Positions 1 through 8,644 of a DNA stretch of 64,000 nt are shown piece after piece. The DNA is from Corynebacterium urealyticum. GTDB lineage: Bacteria; Actinomycetota; Actinomycetes; Mycobacteriales; Mycobacteriaceae. The notes below the pieces were generated by a model. That model saw nothing but the letters and a program-made list of their open reading frames with translations. It ran no database searches and had not been told where the DNA came from. A program made the translations under genes and the position numbers. The first letter of the stretch is position 1; each line of letters begins with the position of its first letter. Location of the stretch: positions 1 to 64,000 of the forward strand of contig DYZK01000007.1 in assembly GCA_020741275.1 (NCBI GenBank), read 5' to 3'.

Positions 1-248
1 CGATCCGGCAGTGCGCCGAGGATCGCGGAGGTGTCGAGGATGGCGTCGTAGTAGGAGCGACCCTGGAAGGGAGCGGAGTCGAGGCCCTCGTTGACCAGGC
101 CGTCGGTGTAGTCGTTGACCAGGCGGGTGGCAGTGCCGGCGAGGTCGCGACCGGTGGCGGAGTCGCGCCAGTATGCCTCGAGCGCCTTCTTGAGCTCGCG
201 ATCAGGTCCGATGCGTGGGACCCCGGCGGTGGTTGCGTGGAAAGTCAT
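1..248 (-). CDS. metE: 5-methyltetrahydropteroyltriglutamate--homocysteine methyltransferase (cobalamin-independent methionine synthase), N-terminal part, truncated by window edge
   Basis: Minus-strand translation MTFHATTAGVPRIGPDRELKKALEAYWRDSATGRDLAGTATRLVNDYTDGLVNEGLDSAPFQGRSYYDAILDTSAILGALPD resembles the MetE N-terminus. Confidence 0.85.
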   Translation of the reverse strand, partial: MTFHATTAGVPRIGPDRELKKALEAYWRDSATGRDLAGTATRLVNDYTDGLVNEGLDSAPFQGRSYYDAILDTSAILGALPD

Positions 249-488
249 GTTTTCCTTCTTCGTGGTTGGTGTTGGTGACTCACACAGCGGTCGTGCCCAA
301 CCCGAAGGCGCAAGAAAGCATGAAACCCCGGGTGATATTCCCTAGCGGCTGTGGCAGTGGTGGCGCACAGAGTGGTGGCTAGGCGGATATCTCAGGCAAA
401 ACCAACGGTTCCTACCGACCGTGTCCGGGGCTCCAGGGGTCGGCAGGTGCTCGCGGCGAACCGTTGTGCGTTGGGTGATATGAAACAC

Positions 489-504
489 TAGACAGCTTGG
501 TCTG
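489..504. promoter_or_regulatory. McbR-type operator TAGAC-agcttg-GTCTG between metE and the ECF operon
   Basis: Matches TAGAC-N6-GTCTA with one mismatch; divergent promoter region of metE. Confidence 0.6.
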
Positions 505-704
505 TCAACTGCTGTGGAAGAAATAGTGCCCGACCAGTCAGGTTGAGTGTGGCGCCCACCCTGCCCGGCCTCCCGGCAGGCCCGGCGTGATCATTTGACG
601 AAACTTAGGTCCATCGACCACGATGTTTGGGCAACTTTCCACTTTTCCCGCGCCGAGGTGACATAGGCTTTTCGGGGATCGCTTCAACCCTGTTTGGAAT
701 AGCT

Positions 705-1451
705 ATGTCACGTATGCAAAAAAGCCTCCTTGGCCTGGCGGTTCTCATCATCGCCGCGACGTGGTTGACCCTCGTCATCTCCCAGCCCACGGACTCGAAT
801 TGGGAGTCGCTGGCTGACTCCCGCAGCTCCACGATCGCCCTCGTGGGCTTCCTCGTTCCGGCGATCCTCGCCCTGATCGCGGTCGTGCCGCAGCTGCCAG
901 TGCGCACCCTCTCGCTTATCCCGGTGGCCCTGGCGCTGAACATCATCACCGGCCAGGTCATCGGCACCATGGGTCTGCCACTGCCGCTGTACATGGATTC
1001 CATCGGTACCGTCCTGGTCGGCGCGCTCGCCGGCCCCTGGGCGGGCCTGGTCACAGGTGTGCTCAGCTCCCTGGTATGGGGAACCTTCAACCCGACCGTC
1101 GTCCCCTTCGCAGCGGCCTATGCCTTCGTGGGCGTGGCTGCTGGCCTGCTGCGCAAGCTCTTCGTCGGCGCGTGGTGGCGCGTGGGTGGAGCTGGCCTCG
1201 TCGTCGGCTTCATCACGGCCTTGCTCTCCGCACCGGTCGCCTCTTTCATCTTCGGTGGCACCGCGGGCACCGGAACGGGGCTGCTGGTCACCGCCTACCG
1301 CGGCCTCGGTCTCGACCAGCTGACTGCCGTGTTCCTGCAGTCCTGGACTTCCGATCCGATCGATAAGCTCATCGTCTTCACCATCGTGTGGCTGGTCCTG
1401 CGCTGGCTACCGAAGCGCACCCGCGTGACCTTCAGCCCCGAGAGCAAGTGA
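705..1451 (+). CDS. ECF transporter S component (substrate unknown), multi-pass membrane protein
   Basis: Hydrophobic protein with LPLYMDSIGTVLVGALAGPWAGLVTG motif; followed by T and A components; ATG at 705 chosen within ORF 627..1451. Confidence 0.7.
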   Translation: MSRMQKSLLGLAVLIIAATWLTLVISQPTDSNWESLADSRSSTIALVGFLVPAILALIAVVPQLPVRTLSLIPVALALNIITGQVIGTMGLPLPLYMDSIGTVLVGALAGPWAGLVTGVLSSLVWGTFNPTVVPFAAAYAFVGVAAGLLRKLFVGAWWRVGGAGLVVGFITALLSAPVASFIFGGTAGTGTGLLVTAYRGLGLDQLTAVFLQSWTSDPIDKLIVFTIVWLVLRWLPKRTRVTFSPESK

Positions 1452-2140
1452 GAAAACTTCATCCCTATACGCCGCTGACCGCCGCCATCTGCGCGGTGGT
1501 CGTGGTGTTGCTGGCTCACAAGCTGGTTGTCTCGCTCACCGCGCTGGGTATCGCTATTCTGCTCGCGGCGTTTTTCCGGCCTGCTCGTGGCCCGCTGTTT
1601 GCGGCGGTGCTGCTCGCGATTCCGACCACCGTGGGCCTGTTTTTGATGCACGCCCCCTTTGGACGTCACCCTGTCTTCGGTCCGCTGACCTCCGACGGGA
1701 TGCAGCTTGCAGGCTTGCTTTCCCTGCGCCTCTTCGGCGCCGCGGCGATTGGACTGACCCTCGGGTCCTTCGTGGATGGGGATCGGTTGATGCGGGCGAT
1801 GCAGGAGCGGTTCCCGGCGAAGATCGTTTACGTCGTGGGCTCCACCATCCGGCTGTATCCGATGGCCCGGGCCCGGGTGGAAACACTGAACCAGATGTTC
1901 ACCGTGCGCGGGGTCAACACCGCAGGGGTACGTGGGAAGTTGAACTTTGTCATGCCCCTGATCGTGGGGCTGGTCGACGACGCCGCGCAGCGCGCCCGGC
2001 CCCTGCAGCGCACCGGGATCGGGGAGCCCGGCCCGCGCACCGTGCTGAACCCGGTGGCAAACCCTGCTGGGCAACGGATTCTGCGCTGGGTTTTGATCGC
2101 CGCCACGTGCGCGGCCATCGTGTGGATTGGAGTGAGCTAG
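1448..2140 (+). CDS. ECF transporter transmembrane T component (EcfT/CbiQ family)
   Basis: GTG start overlapping the upstream stop; membrane protein with ARVETLNQMFTVRGV region typical of EcfT. Confidence 0.7.
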   Translation: MRKLHPYTPLTAAICAVVVVLLAHKLVVSLTALGIAILLAAFFRPARGPLFAAVLLAIPTTVGLFLMHAPFGRHPVFGPLTSDGMQLAGLLSLRLFGAAAIGLTLGSFVDGDRLMRAMQERFPAKIVYVVGSTIRLYPMARARVETLNQMFTVRGVNTAGVRGKLNFVMPLIVGLVDDAAQRARPLQRTGIGEPGPRTVLNPVANPAGQRILRWVLIAATCAAIVWIGVS

Positions 2141-2144
2141 CGCC

Positions 2145-3236
2145 ATGCCAGTGACCCGTTTTATTTGGGGCGATGGGCTCTCGGACCATGCCTGGCAGGC
2201 TGCGGAGGCCACCGGGGCCGCATGGGTGGGTAATAACGCCTCCGCCCATATCTCGCTGCTGCGCGCCACGGTGGCCGAGGAGCTGGCCTTCGGCATGGAA
2301 CAGCAGGGCGTGCCGCGGGAGCAGATGCGCCCCCTCGTGGATCAGGCTCTTCAGACCTGGGGCCTGCAGCACGTTGCAGCACAGGACCCGATGCGGCTAT
2401 CCACCGGGCAGACCCGCCGCATGGCGATCGCCCAGGCGCTGCTGACGCGCCCCGGAGCCCTGGTTCTCGACTGTCCGCTGGACGGACTGGATACGGCCGC
2501 GGTCAACCAGCTCGCCGAGGTATTGGACGCTTACCCCGGCGAGGTGACCGTCTACGATCGCCGCCCGTCTGCGGTCTCGGAGGCTGCCGTCCAGCAGTTC
2601 CAGCTTTCCGACGGCGAGCTGCGGGAACGGCCGATTCCGGAGTTCGACCTGCCTAATTTCCCACCCCGTACCAGCGACGACGGCGCCGCCCCGCAGCGTG
2701 TCGCGCTGTCCGCCCGGGACGTCCGCGTCCGTGGCTTGGGGCCGTTTACCGTCGACGCCCCGGCAGGCCAGGTCACCCACATCGCCGGGCCCAATGGCTG
2801 CGGCAAGACCTCGTTGATGCTGGCAGCACTTGGCCTGGTGGACTACGAGGGTGCCATCACGGCCGGCCGGTGCGGCTGGGCCCCCACTGCGCTGGACCAG
2901 TCCTTCCTCCACCGCCGGGTGATCGACGAGGTCGCTGGCGACCGCGAGGCTTTAGAAATTTTCAGCCTGGAAAAATGGGCGGAGGAGCACCCCCTGGATG
3001 TTCCCACCTCCGACCGCCGACTGGTGCTGGTGGCGGCGACGATGGTGGGACAGCCGGACGTCCTGCTGCTCGACGAACCGACGGTGGGCCTGGACGTGGA
3101 CGGCCATCGCAAGTTGCTGGAGGGCGTCGATGCCTTCGTGCGGCAGGAGCGGAAGCCTGCGGTGCTATGGACCTGCCACGACCAGCGGGTGGCGGACGCG
3201 GTGAGCGACCGCTCGATCGTCATCGCGCCGGATTAA
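2145..3236 (+). CDS. ECF transporter energy-coupling ATPase, two fused ABC domains with complementary degeneracy
   Basis: N-half has LSTGQ signature but no P-loop; C-half has GPNGCGKTS Walker A, VLLLDEPTVGLD Walker B and TCHDQR. Confidence 0.8.
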   Translation: MPVTRFIWGDGLSDHAWQAAEATGAAWVGNNASAHISLLRATVAEELAFGMEQQGVPREQMRPLVDQALQTWGLQHVAAQDPMRLSTGQTRRMAIAQALLTRPGALVLDCPLDGLDTAAVNQLAEVLDAYPGEVTVYDRRPSAVSEAAVQQFQLSDGELRERPIPEFDLPNFPPRTSDDGAAPQRVALSARDVRVRGLGPFTVDAPAGQVTHIAGPNGCGKTSLMLAALGLVDYEGAITAGRCGWAPTALDQSFLHRRVIDEVAGDREALEIFSLEKWAEEHPLDVPTSDRRLVLVAATMVGQPDVLLLDEPTVGLDVDGHRKLLEGVDAFVRQERKPAVLWTCHDQRVADAVSDRSIVIAPD

Positions 3237-3264
3237 AACACCGCGCCGCAGCCCGAGGGGGCGG

Positions 3265-3720
3265 TTAGTTGATGACCTCGACGGCGTCCTCGTTGACCTG
3301 GACGTCGCGGGCCAGGGCCATCGGGTCGCGGGAGGGGCCGTCCACCACATCGCCGGTGGCGGTGTCGAAGACCGAGCCGTGTTTCGGGCAGATCGCGACG
3401 GTCATACCGTCCTGCTCGGCGATCTTGTCGATGCGGCCGCGGGCGTGCGGGCACTCGGTGGAGTAGGCCATGAACTTATCCTTGTCCGGCTGCGCGATGA
3501 TCCAGTTATCGATGATCTTCGCCCCGCCGACCGGAATGTCAGTTGTCGCGGCCTTCGCTACGGTCTCCTCGCCCGCGCAGGCGGCGAGCAACGCGCCCGC
3601 GGCCGTGGCTGCCGTCGCCAGCGCCGCGCCGCGCAGCAGGCTGCGGCGGGAGCAGGAGAACTGGCCGGCACCGGTGGCCGAGGCAGAAGTGGGCTGGGGA
3701 TTCGAAAACTGCGAGCTCAT
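3265..3720 (-). CDS. Rieske (2Fe-2S) domain protein with Tat/lipoprotein-like signal
   Basis: CSRRSLLRGAALATAATAAGALLAAC signal; CPHARGRI...CPKHGSVFD Rieske cysteine/histidine pairs. Confidence 0.85.
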   Translation of the reverse strand: MSSQFSNPQPTSASATGAGQFSCSRRSLLRGAALATAATAAGALLAACAGEETVAKAATTDIPVGGAKIIDNWIIAQPDKDKFMAYSTECPHARGRIDKIAEQDGMTVAICPKHGSVFDTATGDVVDGPSRDPMALARDVQVNEDAVEVIN

Positions 3721-3871
3721 AGCTCCATTATGGGCGCGCCACGACCCCAAATCCACTAGCTGTCCCTGGCGTGGTTCACGCAGCCTCCGGGGGATGGAAA
3801 GGCCGAGTAGCTGCGGGATGATCGCGAAAGCTGATTAGACGCGCCCGCGTTGCCAGCTAGAATTGCGCTTC

Positions 3872-5185
3872 ATGTACACCCCACAAGCGATCGGCACCCC
3901 CAACAGTGACTGCGCGACAGTCGTCGTGATCCTGGGGGCCGGTGAGCTCGGCCGTGAGCTGACCATCGCCCTCCAGAGGTTCGGCGTCGAGGTGCACGCC
4001 GTGGACCGTTACCAGGGCGCGCCCGCACACAACGTGGCCAATCACTCGCACGTGCTGGACCTCATGGACGGCGACGCGCTGCGCGAACTCATCACTGAGG
4101 TTCGCCCGCACATCGTGGTCCCAGAGATCGAAGCGCTGGCGGTGGACGTCCTCGCTGAACTGGAAGAGGAAGGCACTGTCACCGTCGCCCCGACGGCGCG
4201 GGCCGCGCAGTTGACGATGGACCGCGAGAAGATCCGCACGATGGTCAGCGAGGAGCTGGGCATTCCCACGGGCGTCCACCGCTTTGCGTCCACCCCCGAA
4301 GAGCTCACCGCCGCGGCCGAGGAGATCGGCTTTCCGTGCGTGGTCAAGCCGGTCGTGTCCTCCGCGGGGCGGGGGCAGAGCTACGTGGCCAGCGCAGACG
4401 AGCTCGACGCCGCCTGGGACTTCGCTCTTTCCGACGTCCGCGTGACCTGCGAAAAGGTCATCGTCGAGCAGTTCGTCCCCTTCGACTACGAGATCACCCT
4501 GCTCACGGTGCGCAGCATCGACCCGGTCAGCGGCCAGCCCGCCACCTGGTTCTGCGAGCCCATCGGCCACCGCCAGGACCTCGGCAAGTACGTGGAGTCC
4601 TGGCAGCCCGCGACGATGGGGGACTCCGCGCTGGATAATGCCCGCTCCGTGGCGGCGCGCGTGACCAACGCCTTGGGCGGCCGGGGAGTGTTTGGTGTCG
4701 AGCTATTCATCAAGGGCGACGATGTGTATTTCTCCGAAGTCTCCCCGCGTCCGCACGACACGGGCATGGTGACCATCGGCACGCAGCGCTGCAGCGAGTT
4801 CGAACTGCACGCCCGTGCAGTGTTGGGGCTGCCGATCGATACGACTCTGATCTCCCCGGGCGCCTCCGCCGTGATCCTCGGTGAGGACCTGCCGGAAGAT
4901 GCGGCGGTGGAGTACCACGGCCTGGCCGAGGCGCTCGCCGTCCCGGAGACCAAGGTCCGTCTCTTCGGCAAGCCGGCCAGCTACAACCGACGCCGCATGG
5001 GCGTGGCCGTCTCCACCGCGGAGACGATCGAGGACGCCCGCGACCGGGCCGCCGACGCCGCCGGGGCAATCAAGATCCAGGCAGCGGAGGTCGCACACGA
5101 CACCCACGCGGCTCCTGAGGACGCCGACAACTCGGCTGAGGACGAGGCCGACCTGCCGACGGGCGAGCAGCCCGCCGTGGACTAG
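3872..5185 (+). CDS. purT: formate-dependent phosphoribosylglycinamide formyltransferase 2
   Basis: ATP-grasp protein; ILGAGELGRELTIALQRFGVEVHAVDRY, FFSEVSPRPHDTGMVT-like (YFSEVSPRPHDTGMVT) PurT motifs. Confidence 0.9.
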   Translation: MYTPQAIGTPNSDCATVVVILGAGELGRELTIALQRFGVEVHAVDRYQGAPAHNVANHSHVLDLMDGDALRELITEVRPHIVVPEIEALAVDVLAELEEEGTVTVAPTARAAQLTMDREKIRTMVSEELGIPTGVHRFASTPEELTAAAEEIGFPCVVKPVVSSAGRGQSYVASADELDAAWDFALSDVRVTCEKVIVEQFVPFDYEITLLTVRSIDPVSGQPATWFCEPIGHRQDLGKYVESWQPATMGDSALDNARSVAARVTNALGGRGVFGVELFIKGDDVYFSEVSPRPHDTGMVTIGTQRCSEFELHARAVLGLPIDTTLISPGASAVILGEDLPEDAAVEYHGLAEALAVPETKVRLFGKPASYNRRRMGVAVSTAETIEDARDRAADAAGAIKIQAAEVAHDTHAAPEDADNSAEDEADLPTGEQPAVD

Positions 5186-5252
5186 CCTGCCGCCGTTGCT
5201 ACTACTCCCGGCGGTTTAGGGGGTCCTCGCTGGTGGGACTACACTTTGAGGC

Positions 5253-6146
5253 ATGGCTGTTAGCGCGACCGACCTCAAAGAATCCCGCATCCTGCTGTAC
5301 TACTGGTTCACGCCCATCGCGGACCCTACGGCGATAATGCTGTGGCAGAAGCAGCTCTGCGAAAGCCTCGGACTGACCGGGCGCATCCTTATCTCCGAAC
5401 ACGGCATCAACGGCACCGTCGGTGGCTCCCTGCATGCCTGCAAGCAGTACGCGCGCCGCACCCGCGAATACCCCGGCTTCAAGGGCATGGAGTTCAAGTG
5501 GTCGCAGGGCGGGGCGGAGGACTTCCCGCGCCTGTCCGTCAAGGTGCGCGACGAGATCGTCGCCTTCGGCGCGCCGGGTGAGCTGAAGGTCGACGAGAAC
5601 GGCGTCATTGGGGGAGGAACCCACCTGAAGCCGGAAGAGGTCAACAAGCTGGTCGAGGAGCGCGGCGACGACGTCGTCTTCTTCGATGGGCGTAACGCGA
5701 TGGAGGCCGAAATCGGCCGGTTCAAGAACGCCGTCGTCCCTGATGTGGAGACCACCCACGACTTCATCAAGGAATTGGAGAGCGGCAAGTACGACTGGAT
5801 GAAGGACAAGCCGGTCGTCAGCTACTGCACCGGCGGGATCCGGTGTGAGGTGCTCAGCGCGCTGATGAAGAACCGCGGCTTTGAGGAGGTCTACCAGATC
5901 GACGGCGGCATCGTCCGCTACGGCGAGAAGTACGGGGATAAGGGCCTATGGGAGGGCTCGCTGTACGTCTTCGACAAGCGCATGCACATGGAGTTCTCCG
6001 AGGATGCGAAGCAGCTTGGCTTCTGTAAGAACTGTGGGGCGGCGACGAATGCCTTCCACAACTGCGAGAACTCTGAATGCCGCGAACAGATCCTGCTGTG
6101 CGAGGATTGCGCGGCCGACCCGGCGGTGACCTGCGGGGAGTGTTAG
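5253..6146 (+). CDS. trhO: rhodanese-like tRNA uridine(34) hydroxylase (UPF0176/TrhO family)
   Basis: CTGGIRCE rhodanese active site, [24 protein letters not shown]-terminal Cys-rich segment. Confidence 0.85.
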   Translation: MAVSATDLKESRILLYYWFTPIADPTAIMLWQKQLCESLGLTGRILISEHGINGTVGGSLHACKQYARRTREYPGFKGMEFKWSQGGAEDFPRLSVKVRDEIVAFGAPGELKVDENGVIGGGTHLKPEEVNKLVEERGDDVVFFDGRNAMEAEIGRFKNAVVPDVETTHDFIKELESGKYDWMKDKPVVSYCTGGIRCEVLSALMKNRGFEEVYQIDGGIVRYGEKYGDKGLWEGSLYVFDKRMHMEFSEDAKQLGFCKNCGAATNAFHNCENSECREQILLCEDCAADPAVTCGEC

Positions 6147-6153
6147 CCGCCGG

Positions 6154-6717
6154 CTAGTCGAGCTCGAGCTGCATCTCCACGTGATCGATGCCCTCGACGT
6201 TGAAGGGCTCGTCCACGGTTTGGAAGCCGTAGCCCTCGTAGAAGGGCACGGAGTGGCTCTGTGCCTCGATCTTCAAGGTGGATTTCTGGGTTGTGGGGTC
6301 CAGGGCTGCCGCGCGCTCGCGGACGACCTCCAGGGAGCGCTCGAAAAGGTTGTGCGCGATCCCGTAGCCACGCAGGTCCGGGTGGACGCAGAGGCGGCCG
6401 ATGTGCTGCTCCTCCGGCGGGCCGAAGACGCGCACGGTGCCCACGAGCCGCATGGGGGAGCCGGGGTCGGCAGTGCCCCACGGGTAGTCCGGGCCGCTGC
6501 CGGGGTGGACGTAGGCCAGCAGGTGGTGGGTCTCGGGCAGTGCGTCCTGGTCGTCGATCTCCGGGAACGCGGCGCGCTGCTCATTAACGAAGACGTCCAC
6601 CCGCAGTTTGTAGAGGGCATGGACCTGGTACGCGGGCATGGACAGTAGGGTTCGCCCGGTGATGTAGACCTTTGGTGCTTCTTCTACGGCGTCGTTTTCC
6701 AGAGTCATGAATCGCAT
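6154..6717 (-). CDS. GNAT family N-acetyltransferase
   Basis: RLCVHPDLRGYGIAHNLFERSLEV acetyl-CoA binding motif; FYEGYGFQTV; ElaA-like layout. Confidence 0.75.
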   Translation of the reverse strand: MRFMTLENDAVEEAPKVYITGRTLLSMPAYQVHALYKLRVDVFVNEQRAAFPEIDDQDALPETHHLLAYVHPGSGPDYPWGTADPGSPMRLVGTVRVFGPPEEQHIGRLCVHPDLRGYGIAHNLFERSLEVVRERAAALDPTTQKSTLKIEAQSHSVPFYEGYGFQTVDEPFNVEGIDHVEMQLELD

Positions 6718-6891
6718 GTTACCTAAGCCACAAGGGCTCTGAGAGGGAAAAGAAACCCCCACGCAATACGGGGGTAGAGCTGTGCCTTTGCAGTCAGAAT
6801 GTTAGTTTTGACTATCTATTGGGATTGGGCTCTCCCCGAACGAGTGGGGGCGGTCAGCGCGGCTTTGGTGCCACGCTGACCAGGGGAGTGG

Positions 6892-8355
6892 TTACTCCCC
6901 GGCGTACTTGGAGTGGTGGTGCATCTCGTCCCACTCGCGGACCTTCTTGCGCTCGCGGCCCTCGGCCTCGCCGAGTCCGCGCTCGTGCTTATCCAGGGCG
7001 TACCAGCCCTCCCAGTCGGTCCAGGAGATGTTCTTGGAGCGCAGCAGCTCCTCAACACTCTCCAGCTCCGGCTTTGCTGGCAGGAAGCCGATGCCCTTTG
7101 CGACGTCGGTCAGGAGGTTATCGACAGCCTCGTTGGCGTCACCCTTGGTGTTACCGATCAGGCCGACGGGGCCGCGGCGGATCCAGCCGGTGGCGTACAC
7201 GCCCGGCAGGGTCTCACGCTTCTCCGCCTCCGGGTCGGCGCTGCCCGGCACGCCCGCGATACCGTCCGCGGTTGGACCTTCGGCAAGGACGCGGCCGCCG
7301 ACGTTCGGCAGGACGTTCTCCTTCTCGTCCCACGGCAAGTCGGCCTGCTGGTCAGACTTGTATCCGACGGTGCGGTAGACCGCGCCGACCGGCCACTCGC
7401 GGATCTCGCCGGTGGGGGAGACGGAACCGTCGCCGTTGAGCTTCGTGCGCTCGGTGACCAGGGCGGTGACATTGCCCTCAGCGTCCGTCTTGATCTCCTT
7501 CGGGGACTCGAAGAAGTGGATGTAGACGCGGTGCGGCTCCTCGCCCGGGTCGGCGATGGCGTACTGCTCCAGCAGGGAGCAGACCATGTCGGTGATCTTG
7601 GAGCCGCGGCGGGCCTCCTCGGAGGCGGCATCGTACTGGATGTCCTCCGGGTCGACGATGACCTGAATGTTATCGGAGTAGCTGAGCTCCTTCAGCTCCA
7701 GCGGGGTGAACTTCGCCTGAGCGGGGCCACGGCGGCCGAAGAGGTGGACCTCCTTGGCCTTGTTCTTCTTCAGGGATTCGTAGACGTTGTCCGGGATTTC
7801 GGTGGTGAGCAGTTCGTCGCCGGTCTTTGCGATGACGCGCGCGACGTCGAGGCCGACGTTGCCCACGCCGATGACGGCGACGGACTCGGCGTCCAGGTTC
7901 CAGTCCTCAGAGAACTTCGGGTTGGCGTCGTAGAAGCCGACGAACTCAGCGCCACCGTGGGAGGCCTCCGCGCCCGGCAGGTTGAGGTCGCGGTCCTTGG
8001 TCGCGCCGGTGGCGTAGATGACGGAGTCGTAGTGCTGCTTGAGCTCCTCGAGGGTGACATCCTCGCCGATGTTGACGTTGCCGAACAGGCGGATCTGCGG
8101 CTGGTCGAGGACGCGGTGCAGGGAGCGGATAATGCCCTTGATGCGGGGGTGATCGGGTGCGACGCCGTAGCGGATGAGCCCGAATGGGGCTGGCATGCGC
8201 TCGAAGATGTCCACGCTCACGCCGTCGAAGGTGATGTCGCCGCTAGCCTCCGGGATGGTGGCCTTGGCGAGGGCGTTGGATGCGTAAATGCCGGCTGGGC
8301 CGGATCCGATGACCGCGATGCGGAGCGGACGAGTGTTCTTTGCTGCGTCTGACAC
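6892..8355 (-). CDS. fprA: ferredoxin/adrenodoxin-type NADP+ reductase (FprA family; probably Fpr2 of the sulfite reduction cluster)
   Basis: IAVIGSGPAGIYAS FAD motif, VIGVGNVGLDVARV NADP motif, GWIRRGPVGLIGNTKGDA motif. Confidence 0.88.
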   Translation of the reverse strand: MSDAAKNTRPLRIAVIGSGPAGIYASNALAKATIPEASGDITFDGVSVDIFERMPAPFGLIRYGVAPDHPRIKGIIRSLHRVLDQPQIRLFGNVNIGEDVTLEELKQHYDSVIYATGATKDRDLNLPGAEASHGGAEFVGFYDANPKFSEDWNLDAESVAVIGVGNVGLDVARVIAKTGDELLTTEIPDNVYESLKKNKAKEVHLFGRRGPAQAKFTPLELKELSYSDNIQVIVDPEDIQYDAASEEARRGSKITDMVCSLLEQYAIADPGEEPHRVYIHFFESPKEIKTDAEGNVTALVTERTKLNGDGSVSPTGEIREWPVGAVYRTVGYKSDQQADLPWDEKENVLPNVGGRVLAEGPTADGIAGVPGSADPEAEKRETLPGVYATGWIRRGPVGLIGNTKGDANEAVDNLLTDVAKGIGFLPAKPELESVEELLRSKNISWTDWEGWYALDKHERGLGEAEGRERKKVREWDEMHHHSKYAGE

Positions 8356-8463
8356 TTTTATTCAGGGTCCAATCGTTGGTTCTAAGTGCATATTCTTCAC
8401 CCACCAAGCTAATCCCACCGTGAGGGGATTGCGAGATTCTGGGGGGTGGATCACAACAGAGTG

Positions 8464-8479
8464 TAGACAGCATTGTCTA
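8464..8479. promoter_or_regulatory. McbR-type operator, exact TAGAC-agcatt-GTCTA
   Basis: Perfect palindromic half-sites in the fprA/cysI divergent region. Confidence 0.7.
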
Positions 8480-8547
8480 GTTAACGCAATTGGCTTTGCT
8501 GAAATTGCTTGCAACCTGGCGCCTCGACGGTTTACTGTGTCCAGTTA

Positions 8548-8563
8548 TAGACCGCACGGTCTG
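8548..8563. promoter_or_regulatory. McbR-type operator TAGAC-cgcacg-GTCTG
   Basis: One mismatch to TAGAC-N6-GTCTA, upstream of cysI. Confidence 0.6.
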
Positions 8564-8644
8564 TCTAGTGTAGGTTGATCTGCAGTCCGCGCTGCGGATC
8601 CAGGCAAGACCGCCACAACGCACGATCAACTGGAGAAATTCACC

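Noticed and set aside
6913-8352. 479-aa plus-strand ORF antisense to fprA
   Set aside because: Mirror frame of a well-supported FprA gene.
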